Under the pieces are notes generated by a model, which worked only from the letters and a program-made list of their open reading frames with translations, was not told the DNA's origin and ran no database searches. From an uncultured Elusimicrobiales bacterium (GTDB lineage Bacteria > Elusimicrobiota > Elusimicrobia > Elusimicrobiales > Elusimicrobiaceae), in NCBI GenBank assembly GCA_944327085.1, contig CALVGG010000001.1:186001-250000 (forward strand): a DNA stretch of 64,000 nt, written 5' to 3'. Positions 1 to 7,616 of the stretch are shown piece by piece. Within the stretch, counting starts at the first letter, position 1, and each line of letters begins with the position of its first letter. The translations under genes and the position numbers were made by a program.

Positions 1-684
1 GCGTTTAAGCATAGAAACATACGTTTCTTTATCTTCCCGTATATGCATTTGCATGGTGGTGCCGGCTTCCCGCACGCAGTAACCCGCCGCCACGGCCAAA
101 GCCGCCAAAGCAGGCACTATCCACCAAAAAAAATGCCGTGTAAGAAAGAAAAAATCCGCATGGTGCGGCGGGCCGGATAAAGTATTATTAATAATTAAAC
201 TTAAAGGTTCCGCCAGCGGGGTAAGCACCGCCCCTAACCCAATGGCATAACAGGCAAAAACGGTTACTTTTACCGTGGTGGTACGTTCCAAAGCAACTAC
301 TTTTAACACCTCTGCCAATACCAACGCCGCCACCGTTACGCTGACCAGGCTGGAACACAACCCCAACACAAATACCAAAAACGCAAAGCTGAACTGCGGC
401 TCCACCCGTTTAAAAAAAGCAAACAATACGCGGAAAATATAGCGGGAATAATTGCCGAATATAACACTGACCACCAATACAATAAACGCCACGTTTACCG
501 GGGCGTTGAGCGTTTCATACACAAAATTTACGCTCCAGCCGCCGCTAATGGTAACCGCCAGCGCCCCCACAGCCAAAAGGAAAATTTCCAAATGGCTTTC
601 CACCCATTTGGACGTTAACGGCCACACCAAAAGGTTTATTACCACAATAGCCAGCAAAATGTTTGTAAAGAGAGAAATTTCCAT
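1..684 (-). CDS. DUF1646-like predicted cation transporter, C-terminus outside window
   Basis: The minus-strand frame is open from an ATG at 684 to the left edge (228 codons), so the gene is partial. The product is an integral membrane protein with about six hydrophobic segments starting at residue 4. A segment of the type HLEIFLLAVGALAVTISGGW near residue 31 and a GLGAVLTPLAEPLS motif near residue 148 resemble the DUF1646 family of predicted cation transporters; this is recognition by eye. The two Pro/Gly-rich re-entrant-like motifs suggest an ion transporter fold. Substrate is unknown. No clear Shine-Dalgarno sequence is seen before the ATG. It is divergent from the Lys-rich secreted protein gene at 779. 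Confidence 0.6.
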   Translation of the reverse strand, partial: MEISLFTNILLAIVVINLLVWPLTSKWVESHLEIFLLAVGALAVTISGGWSVNFVYETLNAPVNVAFIVLVVSVIFGNYSRYIFRVLFAFFKRVEPQFSFAFLVFVLGLCSSLVSVTVAALVLAEVLKVVALERTTTVKVTVFACYAIGLGAVLTPLAEPLSLIINNTLSGPPHHADFFFLTRHFFWWIVPALAALAVAAGYCVREAGTTMQMHIREDKETYVSMLKR

Positions 685-778
685 ATATTTATTTTACTAA
701 AAACTCCGCCCGGGGTTTAATATATTACATCTATATTTTGCTACAATAAATTTATCATATTATCTAGGAGAAAACAGC

Positions 779-1249
779 ATGAAAAAAACCTGCATTACCT
801 TAATTGCTTTGTGTGCCGCGGCCAGCGCCTTTGCGGCAGACACCTGCAACTGCGAAAAAGGAGACCTGGCCTGCGCCAGCGCCTGCACCCGCGCCAAATT
901 AACCGCGGCCAAACAATCGGCCCAAGATAAAGCCGACGCTTTAAAACAGGCCGCTGAAGACAAAAAAGCCGAATTGCAAGCCAATAAAGAAAACAAAACC
1001 AACGCGGCCGACGAAGCCAAAACCGCTTTGGAAGATAAAAAAGACGCAGTGCAATCTAAACTAGATGAAATTAAACAAGCCGCTAAAGACAAAAAAGCTG
1101 CCGTAAAAAAAGCCGCCGCGGATAAAAAAGCCGAGGCTAAAGCCAAAGCAAAACAAGACAAGGCGGACAAAAAAGCCAAATTAAATGCCATTAAAGACCA
1201 AGCAAAACAAGAGGCCAATGCTTGGAAAGCCTTGGGCAAAAACAAATAA
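779..1249 (+). CDS. secreted Lys/Ala-rich coiled-coil protein
   Basis: The product has 156 residues. A classical signal peptide (MKKT, hydrophobic stretch, cleavage near ASAFA-AD at residue 20) is followed by a short Cys-rich patch (CNCEKGDLACASAC, residues 23-36) and then about 115 residues made almost only of Lys, Ala, Asp, Glu and Gln with DKKA/AAKDKKA repeats, which predicts a long charged helix or coiled coil. AGGAG at 766-770 supports the ATG. The four Cys could hold a disulfide or link to the envelope. The function is unknown; histone-like or envelope-spacer roles are only guesses. The reverse strand is also open here, but only as a shadow of the biased composition. Confidence 0.8.
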   Translation: MKKTCITLIALCAAASAFAADTCNCEKGDLACASACTRAKLTAAKQSAQDKADALKQAAEDKKAELQANKENKTNAADEAKTALEDKKDAVQSKLDEIKQAAKDKKAAVKKAAADKKAEAKAKAKQDKADKKAKLNAIKDQAKQEANAWKALGKNK

Positions 1250-1280
1250 TCTACTTGTTGGCATATTGTTGGCATACAAA

Positions 1281-1317
1281 CAAACATCCCCCGGCATAAC
1301 CGGGGGATGTTTGTTTT
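1281..1317 (+). terminator. intrinsic terminator after the Lys-rich protein gene
   Basis: Perfect 14-bp stem (1281-1294 with 1300-1313), 5-nt loop, followed by a T-rich stretch. It ends the transcript of the gene ending at 1249 and also lies just downstream of the convergent gene ending at 1327. Confidence 0.85.
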
Positions 1318-1326
1318 CATTTTCAC

Positions 1327-1884
1327 TTAAATAATAATTAGCCGCAAGGCCATAATCGCCAACAACAGCCCGGCAATAAATTCAAAACGCTTACTGGTAA
1401 TGATTTTGGGGTTTCTGCTTCCCAGGTGAAACCCCAACAACGTAAATGCAAAAGTAACCACCAGCAAAATTAAAGTCTGTGCAAACCAGCCCTTTTGCAT
1501 GGTATTAACGGCAAACCCAACCAGTAAAGCATTTAAACCAAGCACGGCCGATACCTTTACCAGTTTACGGTTATTATCCACTTCATCTTCATTAAAACTG
1601 GGGGATTTTTCCACCGATTCCAACATAAATTTAATCCCCAACAATAAAATAAACGCAAAGGCTACCCAATTTTGGGCCAGGTAAATCCAATCGTTAAATA
1701 TAATGGCACCCACCAAATACCCAAAACCAAATAATAACGCATTAAATGCGGCAAAAAAGACGGCCAATTTGATGGAAAAAATATTTTTTACATCCGTCTT
1801 CATTTTAATGGATGACATATTGGCCGAAACCATATTATCCACACAAATGCATAAAAAGATTATTGTAACCGCAATTATGCCCAT
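1327..1884 (-). CDS. MntP-like putative manganese efflux protein (divergent copy)
   Basis: 185-residue membrane protein with six hydrophobic segments. An acidic motif in the first segment (CVDNMVSAN, residues 14-22) and the overall size fit the MntP/YebN (DUF204) family, which exports Mn2+ across the inner membrane. The second half-repeat motif (GLNALLVGFAVN) has Asn where MntP usually has Asp, so this copy is divergent and the metal may differ. The start is the ATG at 1884; TAAGGAG lies just upstream on the coding strand. The gene is directly downstream of a second, more canonical MntP homologue transcribed the same way. Confidence 0.7.
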   Translation of the reverse strand: MGIIAVTIIFLCICVDNMVSANMSSIKMKTDVKNIFSIKLAVFFAAFNALLFGFGYLVGAIIFNDWIYLAQNWVAFAFILLLGIKFMLESVEKSPSFNEDEVDNNRKLVKVSAVLGLNALLVGFAVNTMQKGWFAQTLILLVVTFAFTLLGFHLGSRNPKIITSKRFEFIAGLLLAIMALRLIII

Positions 1885-1921
1885 ATACGCTCCTTACACA
1901 GCTATAATAAGTTGCCAAATT

Positions 1922-2497
1922 CTACCATATGCCCAAGCCTTCCAGCAAGAGCTTAAGCCCAATAAACACTAGGGCCGCACCGCCTAAAGCTTCCATTATT
2001 TTACCAAAGCGCCGCCCCAGCTGCGCCCCCAGCCAAAACCCGCAGCAACTGGTAATTAAAACACAGGCGGCCAAGGCCCCCGTCATCAGCCAAAAAGGCG
2101 CCGGTGTAAACGATAAACCCACCCCGGCCAGTAAAGCATCCAAACTGGTGGCTACGGCCAAAGCCAAAATGGTTTTAGGGGTATTTAAACGGCATACGGC
2201 AGGCTCGGCCTCGGCTTGCACGGGCTCAAAGGCCCCTTTAATCATACGCCCGCCGATAAAGGCCAAAACGGCAAACGCAATCCAATGGTCAAAACGGTCT
2301 ATATGTTTACCCAGCTGGGCCCCGCACACCCACCCGGCCGAAAACATCACAAAATGGGCCAGCGCAAAAGCAAAACTAACCCCCAGCACCGTGCGCACGC
2401 GCAGGCGGCAATGTTCGGCACAACCGGCGGCAATGGTTACCGCAAAATTGTCCATAGACAGGCTTAACGCTACCAATAGGCTGGACCATATTAACAT
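1922..2497 (-). CDS. mntP: manganese efflux pump MntP
   Basis: 191 residues from the chosen ATG at 2497; in-frame ATGs also occur at 2503 and 2509, and a longer open frame reaches 2701 but would overlap the divergent sdaA gene. The 2497 start puts the first motif (LSMDNFAV) at the same distance from the N-terminus as in E. coli MntP. The second half carries ATSLDALLAGVG, so both half-repeats keep the acidic residues thought to bind Mn2+. Six transmembrane segments are visible, with a hydrophilic Cys-containing loop. The likely role is Mn2+ export from the cytoplasm. It forms a tandem pair with the divergent paralogue downstream (37 nt gap). No clear Shine-Dalgarno sequence was seen. Confidence 0.82.
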   Translation of the reverse strand: MLIWSSLLVALSLSMDNFAVTIAAGCAEHCRLRVRTVLGVSFAFALAHFVMFSAGWVCGAQLGKHIDRFDHWIAFAVLAFIGGRMIKGAFEPVQAEAEPAVCRLNTPKTILALAVATSLDALLAGVGLSFTPAPFWLMTGALAACVLITSCCGFWLGAQLGRRFGKIMEALGGAALVFIGLKLLLEGLGIW

Positions 2498-2552
2498 ATA
2501 CATTATCATAACATTTTTTATAAGATAGAATATAGCAACGGAGCTTGCGTTT

Positions 2553-3773
2553 ATGGAAACATTAAAAGAACTGTATAAGATAGGAACCGGCCCCTCCAGC
2601 AGCCATACCATGGGCCCCCGCAAAGCGGCCGATGCGTTTAACCGCGCACACCCGCAGGCCAGCTCTTTCCGAGCCACGCTGTACGGCTCTTTGGCCGCCA
2701 CCGGAAAAGGCCACTTGACCGATTTTACCGTTAAAGAAGCTTTCTACCCCAAACCTGTAGAAATTGTATGGGAAGAAAAAACCTTTCTCCCCCGCCACCC
2801 CAACGCCATGAAACTGGCCGCGCTGGACCAAGCCGGCCATATCACGGCCGAACAAACTATTTACAGCATCGGCGGCGGCGCCATACGCACGGATGAAGAT
2901 TTTGACAAAGAACCCAAACAGGTGTACCCTCATAAATCTATGAATGAAATCCTGCAATATACGTCCGAAAAGCGCATGTTGCTGTGGGAATATGTGGAGG
3001 AGTTTGAAGGCACCGATATTTGGGATTACTTAGAAACCGTTTGGAAAGCCATGCAAGATACCATGAACCGCGGCTTATCCAAACGCGGGGTGCTGCCAGG
3101 CTCTTTAAACCTGGAACGCAAGGCCCGCCGATATTTATACAAGGCGGAAAACTCCCCCCAATATTTAAGAAGAATGAACAATTTGTTCTCGTACGCGCTG
3201 GCCTGCTCGGAAGAAAACGCCGCGGGCGGCATTGTGGTTACGGCACCCACCTGCGGCTCCTGCGGGGTGCTGCCGGCTGTATTGCGGTTGGTAAAAGAAA
3301 TTTGTGAGTTTGAAGACATCACCATCCTGCATGCGCTGGCCACAGCCAGCCTGTTTGGCAATATGGCCAAAATGAACGCCTCTATTTCCGGGGCGGAAGT
3401 AGGCTGCCAGGGAGAAGTGGGCGTGGCCTGCGCCATGGCCGCTGCCGCCACCTGCCAGCTGGAAGGCGGGGACAATAAACGCATTGAATACGCCGCAGAA
3501 ATGGGGCTGGAACACCACCTGGGCCTTACGTGCGACCCGGTGGAAGGACTGGTGCAAATACCGTGTATAGAGCGCAACGCGCTGGCCGCTTCCCGCGCGC
3601 TGGACTGCGCCACATACTCGTTAATGTCCGACGGGCACAACCGCGTTTCTTATGATGACATTCTGGCCACCATGATGCAAACCGGCCTGGATATGAAAAC
3701 CGATTACCGCGAAACCGCCCACGGCGGTTTGGCCAAGTTTTTTAAACGTTTCACTAAAAAGGAGAACCTATGA
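2553..3773 (+). CDS. sdaA: L-serine dehydratase, iron-sulfur type, single chain
   Basis: 406 residues; converts L-serine to pyruvate and ammonia in the cytoplasm using a [4Fe-4S] cluster. The N-terminal GPSSSHTMGPRKAA motif (residues 13-26) is the signature of the beta domain. The alpha domain shows APTCGSCG near residue 229, the GCQGEVGVACAMA motif, and LTCDPVEGLVQIPCIERNA, which hold the expected cluster cysteines. It is slightly shorter than E. coli SdaA. A GGAG lies about 9 nt before the ATG. It overlaps the nitroreductase gene by 4 nt (ATGA), so the two are translationally coupled; serine fermentation is a plausible role in an anaerobe. Confidence 0.93.
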   Translation: METLKELYKIGTGPSSSHTMGPRKAADAFNRAHPQASSFRATLYGSLAATGKGHLTDFTVKEAFYPKPVEIVWEEKTFLPRHPNAMKLAALDQAGHITAEQTIYSIGGGAIRTDEDFDKEPKQVYPHKSMNEILQYTSEKRMLLWEYVEEFEGTDIWDYLETVWKAMQDTMNRGLSKRGVLPGSLNLERKARRYLYKAENSPQYLRRMNNLFSYALACSEENAAGGIVVTAPTCGSCGVLPAVLRLVKEICEFEDITILHALATASLFGNMAKMNASISGAEVGCQGEVGVACAMAAAATCQLEGGDNKRIEYAAEMGLEHHLGLTCDPVEGLVQIPCIERNALAASRALDCATYSLMSDGHNRVSYDDILATMMQTGLDMKTDYRETAHGGLAKFFKRFTKKENL

Positions 3774-4279
3774 AAACCTTGGAAGCCATTTTCAAACGGC
3801 GCAGCATACGCCAATATAAACCGGGGGAAATATCCCAACAAGATATTGAAACCCTTTTAAAAGCCGCCATGGCTGCCCCCACCGCCCGCAACTGCCAGGA
3901 ATGGGAATTTGTAGTGGTGCGTGATAAAAATATGTTCAAAAAAATGCTGGAAATACACCCCTATGCCCGCATGCTGGAACATGCGGACTGTGCCATTGTG
4001 GTGTGCGGCAACACCCAGCGCGAACATGCCCCCGGCTATTGGATGGCAGACTGCGGCGCCGCCACACAAAACATACTGCTGGCCGCCACGGAACTGGGCA
4101 TCGGCAGTGTGTGGCTGGGCGTGTACCCTAACCAAGACCGGATGGACGGCTTAAGCCGCCTGTTAAAACTGCCGGCCCATGTTAAACCCTTAAATATTAT
4201 TTCTTTAGGTTTGCCGGCCGAACACCCGGCCGAAGTGGACCGCTTTGACCCGGCTAAAATACATTACGAATTATGGTAA
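3770..4279 (+). CDS. nitroreductase family flavoprotein
   Basis: 169 residues, typical for the small NADH-dependent FMN nitroreductase family. The N-terminus (FKRRSIRQYKP, residues 8-18) is the FMN-phosphate binding signature; AAPTARNCQEWEF (about 35-47) and the IGSVWLGVYP segment (about 112-121) are also diagnostic. AAGGAG sits just before the ATG. It overlaps sdaA upstream by 4 nt and the carboxypeptidase gene downstream by 7 nt, so the three form one transcription unit. The physiological substrate cannot be inferred; members reduce quinones, nitro compounds or flavins. Confidence 0.9.
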   Translation: MKTLEAIFKRRSIRQYKPGEISQQDIETLLKAAMAAPTARNCQEWEFVVVRDKNMFKKMLEIHPYARMLEHADCAIVVCGNTQREHAPGYWMADCGAATQNILLAATELGIGSVWLGVYPNQDRMDGLSRLLKLPAHVKPLNIISLGLPAEHPAEVDRFDPAKIHYELW

Positions 4280-5043
4280 AAAAAACAACCCTTATCATCT
4301 TGTGTATCTGCTTGTTATCGGTTGCTAATAACGGTTGTGCAAAGCAATCTTCGGACGCAAAAAATCCGCCCGAAAAAACAAAATCTGTCTGTGAATTGCT
4401 AACAGAAAATATTGACAGCGCCGCCTTCCGTGCAGCATATTTGCCGCTGGCTCCAAAACAGGAATTGCTGGCCCTGGTGGATGAAGACCACGCCCTGGCA
4501 GCGGATTATGAACCTAAAGACTTGGTGGGCCATAATAAAGAACGCCTGCGAAAAGAAGCCAGCCAATGGTTTAAAAAAATGCAGGCGGCAGCTAAAAAAG
4601 ACGGGATTAACCTGTTTTCCGTATCCGGCTACCGTTCTTACAACTATCAGGTGGGGTTAAAACGCCGCACCGCCAACCCGGATTATGTAGCCTCTCCGGG
4701 GCATTCCCAACATCAACTGGGCACGGCAATAGATTTTAATACCGTAGATCCCAAAGATGAAAACATCCCTGCCCTGCAATGGCTGCGCAAACACGCCGGA
4801 GAATACGGATTTAGCCTCTCTTTCCCCAAAGGTGAAGAAGCGGAAACCGGCTACCCCTATGAAGCCTGGCATTACCGCTATATTACCAAGGAGGGCGTAG
4901 AACTGCAGGATAAATTCTTTGGCGGGAGCCAACACAAAATGCTGGTATTTTTACACACTTGTTTGTGGATGCCGCAACAAATACAACAGGAACAGGCCGC
5001 CGTGAAAGAAGAAATCCTTCCGTTAACGGCCACGGCAAAATAA
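4273..5043 (+). CDS. D-alanyl-D-alanine carboxypeptidase, M15B (VanY-like)
   Basis: 256 residues; trims the terminal D-Ala from peptidoglycan peptides in the periplasm. The zinc site is visible: SGYRSYNYQ near residue 118, SPGHSQHQLGTAIDF (about 139-153, with the His and Asp ligands) and EAWHYRYI (about 197-204, catalytic Glu and third His). The N-terminus is a signal sequence ending in a Cys at residue 22, but the box before it (ANNGC) is a poor lipobox, so lipidation is uncertain. The start ATG lies inside the end of the nitroreductase gene. The C-terminal tail beyond residue 215 is not part of the catalytic fold. Confidence 0.9.
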   Translation: MVKKTTLIILCICLLSVANNGCAKQSSDAKNPPEKTKSVCELLTENIDSAAFRAAYLPLAPKQELLALVDEDHALAADYEPKDLVGHNKERLRKEASQWFKKMQAAAKKDGINLFSVSGYRSYNYQVGLKRRTANPDYVASPGHSQHQLGTAIDFNTVDPKDENIPALQWLRKHAGEYGFSLSFPKGEEAETGYPYEAWHYRYITKEGVELQDKFFGGSQHKMLVFLHTCLWMPQQIQQEQAAVKEEILPLTATAK

Positions 5044-5044
5044 C

Positions 5045-5083
5045 GGCATGATGGGCCATTCAAAAAAGCTCCATGCCTTTTTT
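5045..5083 (+). terminator. terminator of the sdaA operon
   Basis: GGCATG (5045-5050) pairs with CATGCC (5072-5077), followed directly by six T. The loop is long, so it is a moderate prediction. Confidence 0.5.
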
Positions 5084-5115
5084 GATATCTCTGCCCCTCA
5101 CAAATAAGAGAAGGC

Positions 5116-5145
5116 TGGACTTTCTATTTAGGAAAATAGTAAAAT
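5116..5145 (+). promoter_or_regulatory. possible promoter of tRNA-His
   Basis: TGGACT (5116-5121) and TAAAAT (5140-5145) with an 18-nt spacer lie about 40 nt before the tRNA. A perfect 12-nt palindrome (5161-5172) follows in the leader. This is weak evidence by consensus only. Confidence 0.3.
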
Positions 5146-5186
5146 AAGAAAGTAACATTGGAATGTACATTCTAAAAACCTTTTAT

Positions 5187-5264
5187 GGTGGATGTAGCTC
5201 AGCTGGTTAGAGCGCCGGTCTGTGGAACCGGAGGTCGCGGGTTCAAATCTCGTCATCCACCCCA
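5187..5264 (+). tRNA. tRNA-His (GTG anticodon)
   Basis: A complete cloverleaf can be drawn: acceptor GTGGATG (5188-5194) with CATCCAC (5254-5260), D arm, anticodon stem CCGGT/ACCGG with loop CTGTGGA giving anticodon GTG at 5222-5224, and a T arm containing GTTCAAAT. An extra G at 5187 opposite C73 (5261) is the hallmark of tRNA-His, and CCA is encoded at 5262-5264. Its 3' end forms the left boundary of the putative integrated element. Confidence 0.97.
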
Positions 5265-5268
5265 TATT
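5258..5268 (+). repeat. left direct repeat (attL candidate) at the tRNA-His 3' end
   Basis: CACCCCATATT here, covering the last bases of the acceptor stem, CCA and 4 further bases, recurs exactly at 23153-23163. The copies bracket the terminase/recombinase/defence region. Confidence 0.55.
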
Positions 5269-5271
5269 TAC

Positions 5272-5299
5272 TCCCATCGAACTTTGGATGGGATTTTTT
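5272..5299 (+). terminator. terminator after tRNA-His, inside the element
   Basis: TCCCATC (5272-5278) pairs with GATGGGA (5287-5293), followed by six T. If the attL call is right, this terminator was brought by the element. Confidence 0.75.
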
Positions 5300-5319
5300 A
5301 ATGTCTTTTTAGCTTGTTT

Positions 5320-5346
5320 ATCCCCGACTATCGTCGGGGATTTTTT
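5320..5346 (+). terminator. second strong terminator
   Basis: ATCCCCGAC (5320-5328), loop TATC, GTCGGGGAT (5333-5341), then a run of T. It insulates the element from tRNA transcription. Confidence 0.85.
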
Positions 5347-5370
5347 GTTTTGGGCAGCACAATCCCAATC

Positions 5371-5425
5371 AGATACTTTTGCCTACGGCGCATTTGGGCC
5401 CAAAAAGCAAGGGCAAAAGGTATCT
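5371..5425. repeat. large imperfect inverted repeat near the left end of the element
   Basis: Arms 5371-5383 and 5412-5425 match over 13 bases with one bulge; a 12-nt palindrome centred on GGGCCC (5393-5404) lies in the middle. A further pairing of AAAAGG (5415-5420) with CCTTTT just downstream is possible. No gene covers it. It could be a recombinase or replication site, or a transcribed hairpin. Confidence 0.5.
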
Positions 5426-5471
5426 TTGTATCCTTTTGTCCTTCATTTAACTGCCTGGAATTTAATTTTGT

Positions 5472-6194
5472 ATGATGAGGAATATGATTAACTTAATTAA
5501 AACTCTTTTTACTACTTGGCAAGGCTGGAGCGAAATTATTATTCCAGCCTGCGGTGCCATTATCATTCCACTATTAATTTTATGGTTAACTTGGTTTTTT
5601 GGGTCATACCGAGCAGAGAAAATAGCCGAAAAGAAACGGAACGAAAGCAAACTAATTTATCTGCGGTCTTTATTTATTTACGCCATAAAAGATTTCCTAA
5701 TGTTTCGCAACAATGTTATATCCAAAAGAAAGCATATGCAAAATTATAACAACATCACTAGCGAAGACAAAAAACACCTTTTTGCAGGAATTGCCTTTTA
5801 TGACACTTATTCCAAATTTGAACCACAAGATTATGCCCTATTAAGCGAAAGCCGTCATGCTTTTATAGTTAATGTCTTGCAAGCAAAAACCTACATACTC
5901 CATGTGTATGCTAAACTCAATTTTTTCAATGAAATCTTAAAAGAAGGACCTAAAAATTTGCAGGGGTTATTATCTGTTCTTCCAGATAATTTACGCAATT
6001 TACAACTGGATATTGATGATGCAATCAAAAGTATGTTAACAGTACTGGAGGATATTGCGTTTTTGGAACAACATTTAAATTTAAAACTAATCAATATAAA
6101 TCTAGAAGGTTTTGAAAAAGAAGAACTAAGACAAGCCTTGGCTGAGCATCAAATATTCTGTATTCCTCCACAAGTCGAACCTAATTCAAAGTAA
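5472..6194 (+). CDS. membrane-anchored protein of unknown function
   Basis: 240 residues, not recognised. One transmembrane helix near the N-terminus (IIIPACGAIIIPLLILWLTW, about residues 22-41) is followed by a basic stretch (EKIAEKKR) and a roughly 190-residue, mainly helical, cytoplasmic region with no motif I can name. The start could be either of two adjacent ATGs or the ATG at 5484. Base composition is AT-rich like the other cargo genes and unlike the recombinase next to it, which it meets tail to tail with a 9-nt overlap. The position between the element end and the recombinase suggests accessory cargo, perhaps defensive, but nothing in the sequence proves that. Confidence 0.6.
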   Translation: MMRNMINLIKTLFTTWQGWSEIIIPACGAIIIPLLILWLTWFFGSYRAEKIAEKKRNESKLIYLRSLFIYAIKDFLMFRNNVISKRKHMQNYNNITSEDKKHLFAGIAFYDTYSKFEPQDYALLSESRHAFIVNVLQAKTYILHVYAKLNFFNEILKEGPKNLQGLLSVLPDNLRNLQLDIDDAIKSMLTVLEDIAFLEQHLNLKLININLEGFEKEELRQALAEHQIFCIPPQVEPNSK

Positions 6195-7616
6195 AGCGAG
6201 AATCTGGCTCACGCGGGCGGGACTCATGCCAAGGGCCGCGGCACATTCCCGCTGGGAAAGGTTATTTACCCTCATATATTCCCGTATCTGCAAGGCAAGC
6301 GCCTTATAATATGTATTTTTGTCTATTTTGGGTGTTTGGGGGTTGGTGTTTACCCGTTTGGTGCGCCGCACATAATTGGGTTTTACCACCGCGTGAAATG
6401 CAAAACTTACCCCGTTGGGGAGCAATACCTCTATATTTTCCCCTTGGTATACGTAATTAATCCGCCGCACCACTTGGGACAACATTTCCGTTTGTTGCTC
6501 TAATTTCTGCTGTTCTAGTTCCGCTCTATTGATTAACCCGCGTTCTGCCAACTGTTTTAAAACGGACTCATTAAACTCCGGCTGGCGTACCGTTCGGGTA
6601 GGGCAGGAGGCATACCCATCCTTTTGGCAGCGGTGGCAGATATAATAGAAATGTTTTATTCCATTCTTTTTAGCATACACCGGTACCATATCCGAGCCAC
6701 ACTCCTTACAGTAGAGAAGGCCCCTTAATAGCCCGGGTATCCGTTTGCGGGTAAAACCGTGGTTTAGGCGACGGGAACGCAGTAGTTCCTGCACCTTATC
6801 ATATGTTTCCCGCGAAATAATACCTTCGTGTTCGCCTTCGTATATTTTCCCTTTATAAAGCACTTGGCCGATATAGGTAGGGTTGTGGATAATGCGGTAT
6901 AAATGGGCGCGGGATATGGGGCGGGCCTGCCATACTCCTCCATGGCGCAGTTTGCGTTCTGGGAGGCCGATACCTTTTGCATTTAAAACATCCAGCACTT
7001 TGGAAACATTTTCCTCCCGCAAAACGCTTTCAAAAATAAACCGTACCTGCTCATCATACGGCGGGTTTGGCACCAGCAAATGCCGTTCTCTATCTAACCG
7101 ATAACCAAACGGGATGAGCCCGCCCACAAATTTGCCTTTCATACGGGAGGCCGCCATTTTGTCCCGCGTACGCTCCCCAATGATTTCCCGTTCAAACTGG
7201 GCAAAGGAAAGCAATATATTAAGCGTCAAACGGCCCATAGAGGTTTTGGTATTGAAGTTTTGCGTAACGGATACAAACGATACGGAATGTTTGTCAAAAA
7301 ATTCCAGCAACTGGGAAAAATCTAGGAGGGAGCGGGACAAGCGGTCCACTTTATATACCACAACACAGTTTACTAATCCTTGTTTGATATCCCGGATTAA
7401 CTGCTGAAGACCGGGCCTGTCCGTATTGGCACCGGTAAAGCCACCGTCATCATAATGGGTATTAAGAGGGTGCCACCCCTCCCCGCGTTGGCTGGCGATA
7501 TAGGCCATGCAGGCCTCGCGCTGGGCATCCAAGGAGTTAAAGTCCTGCTCCAGCCCCTCACTGGTGGATTTACGCGTATAGACGGCGCAATACAGCGGAC
7601 GGACAATTTCGCTCAT
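6186..7616 (-). CDS. large serine recombinase
   Basis: 476 residues. The resolvase-type catalytic domain is at about 8-160: YTRKSTSEG holds the likely nucleophile Ser17, YKVDRLSRS is the conserved arginine motif, and FAQFEREIIGERTRDK leads into the long E helix. A recombinase domain (about 175-290) follows, then a zinc ribbon (CKECGSD ... CHRCQKDGYASC, about 310-345) and a C-terminal helix-turn-helix (LSQRECAAALGMSPARVSQI, ending near 473). All catalytic motifs are intact. It catalyses strand exchange between two att sites and is the only integrase candidate in the element. Its start overlaps the DUF2924 gene stop by 4 nt (ATGA), so the pair is co-translated. The short C-terminal region and HTH are like those of DUF2924-associated recombinases. 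Confidence 0.95.
   Translation of the reverse strand: MSEIVRPLYCAVYTRKSTSEGLEQDFNSLDAQREACMAYIASQRGEGWHPLNTHYDDGGFTGANTDRPGLQQLIRDIKQGLVNCVVVYKVDRLSRSLLDFSQLLEFFDKHSVSFVSVTQNFNTKTSMGRLTLNILLSFAQFEREIIGERTRDKMAASRMKGKFVGGLIPFGYRLDRERHLLVPNPPYDEQVRFIFESVLREENVSKVLDVLNAKGIGLPERKLRHGGVWQARPISRAHLYRIIHNPTYIGQVLYKGKIYEGEHEGIISRETYDKVQELLRSRRLNHGFTRKRIPGLLRGLLYCKECGSDMVPVYAKKNGIKHFYYICHRCQKDGYASCPTRTVRQPEFNESVLKQLAERGLINRAELEQQKLEQQTEMLSQVVRRINYVYQGENIEVLLPNGVSFAFHAVVKPNYVRRTKRVNTNPQTPKIDKNTYYKALALQIREYMRVNNLSQRECAAALGMSPARVSQILALL

Noticed and set aside
760-1326. 188-codon minus-strand frame antisense to the Lys/Ala-rich protein
   Set aside because: A Phe/Ala/Leu/Ser-rich shadow of the Lys/Ala codons; the plus strand has a signal peptide and ribosome binding site.
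2504-2701. N-terminal extension of mntP
   Set aside because: It would overlap the divergent sdaA gene and adds residues unlike any MntP N-terminus.
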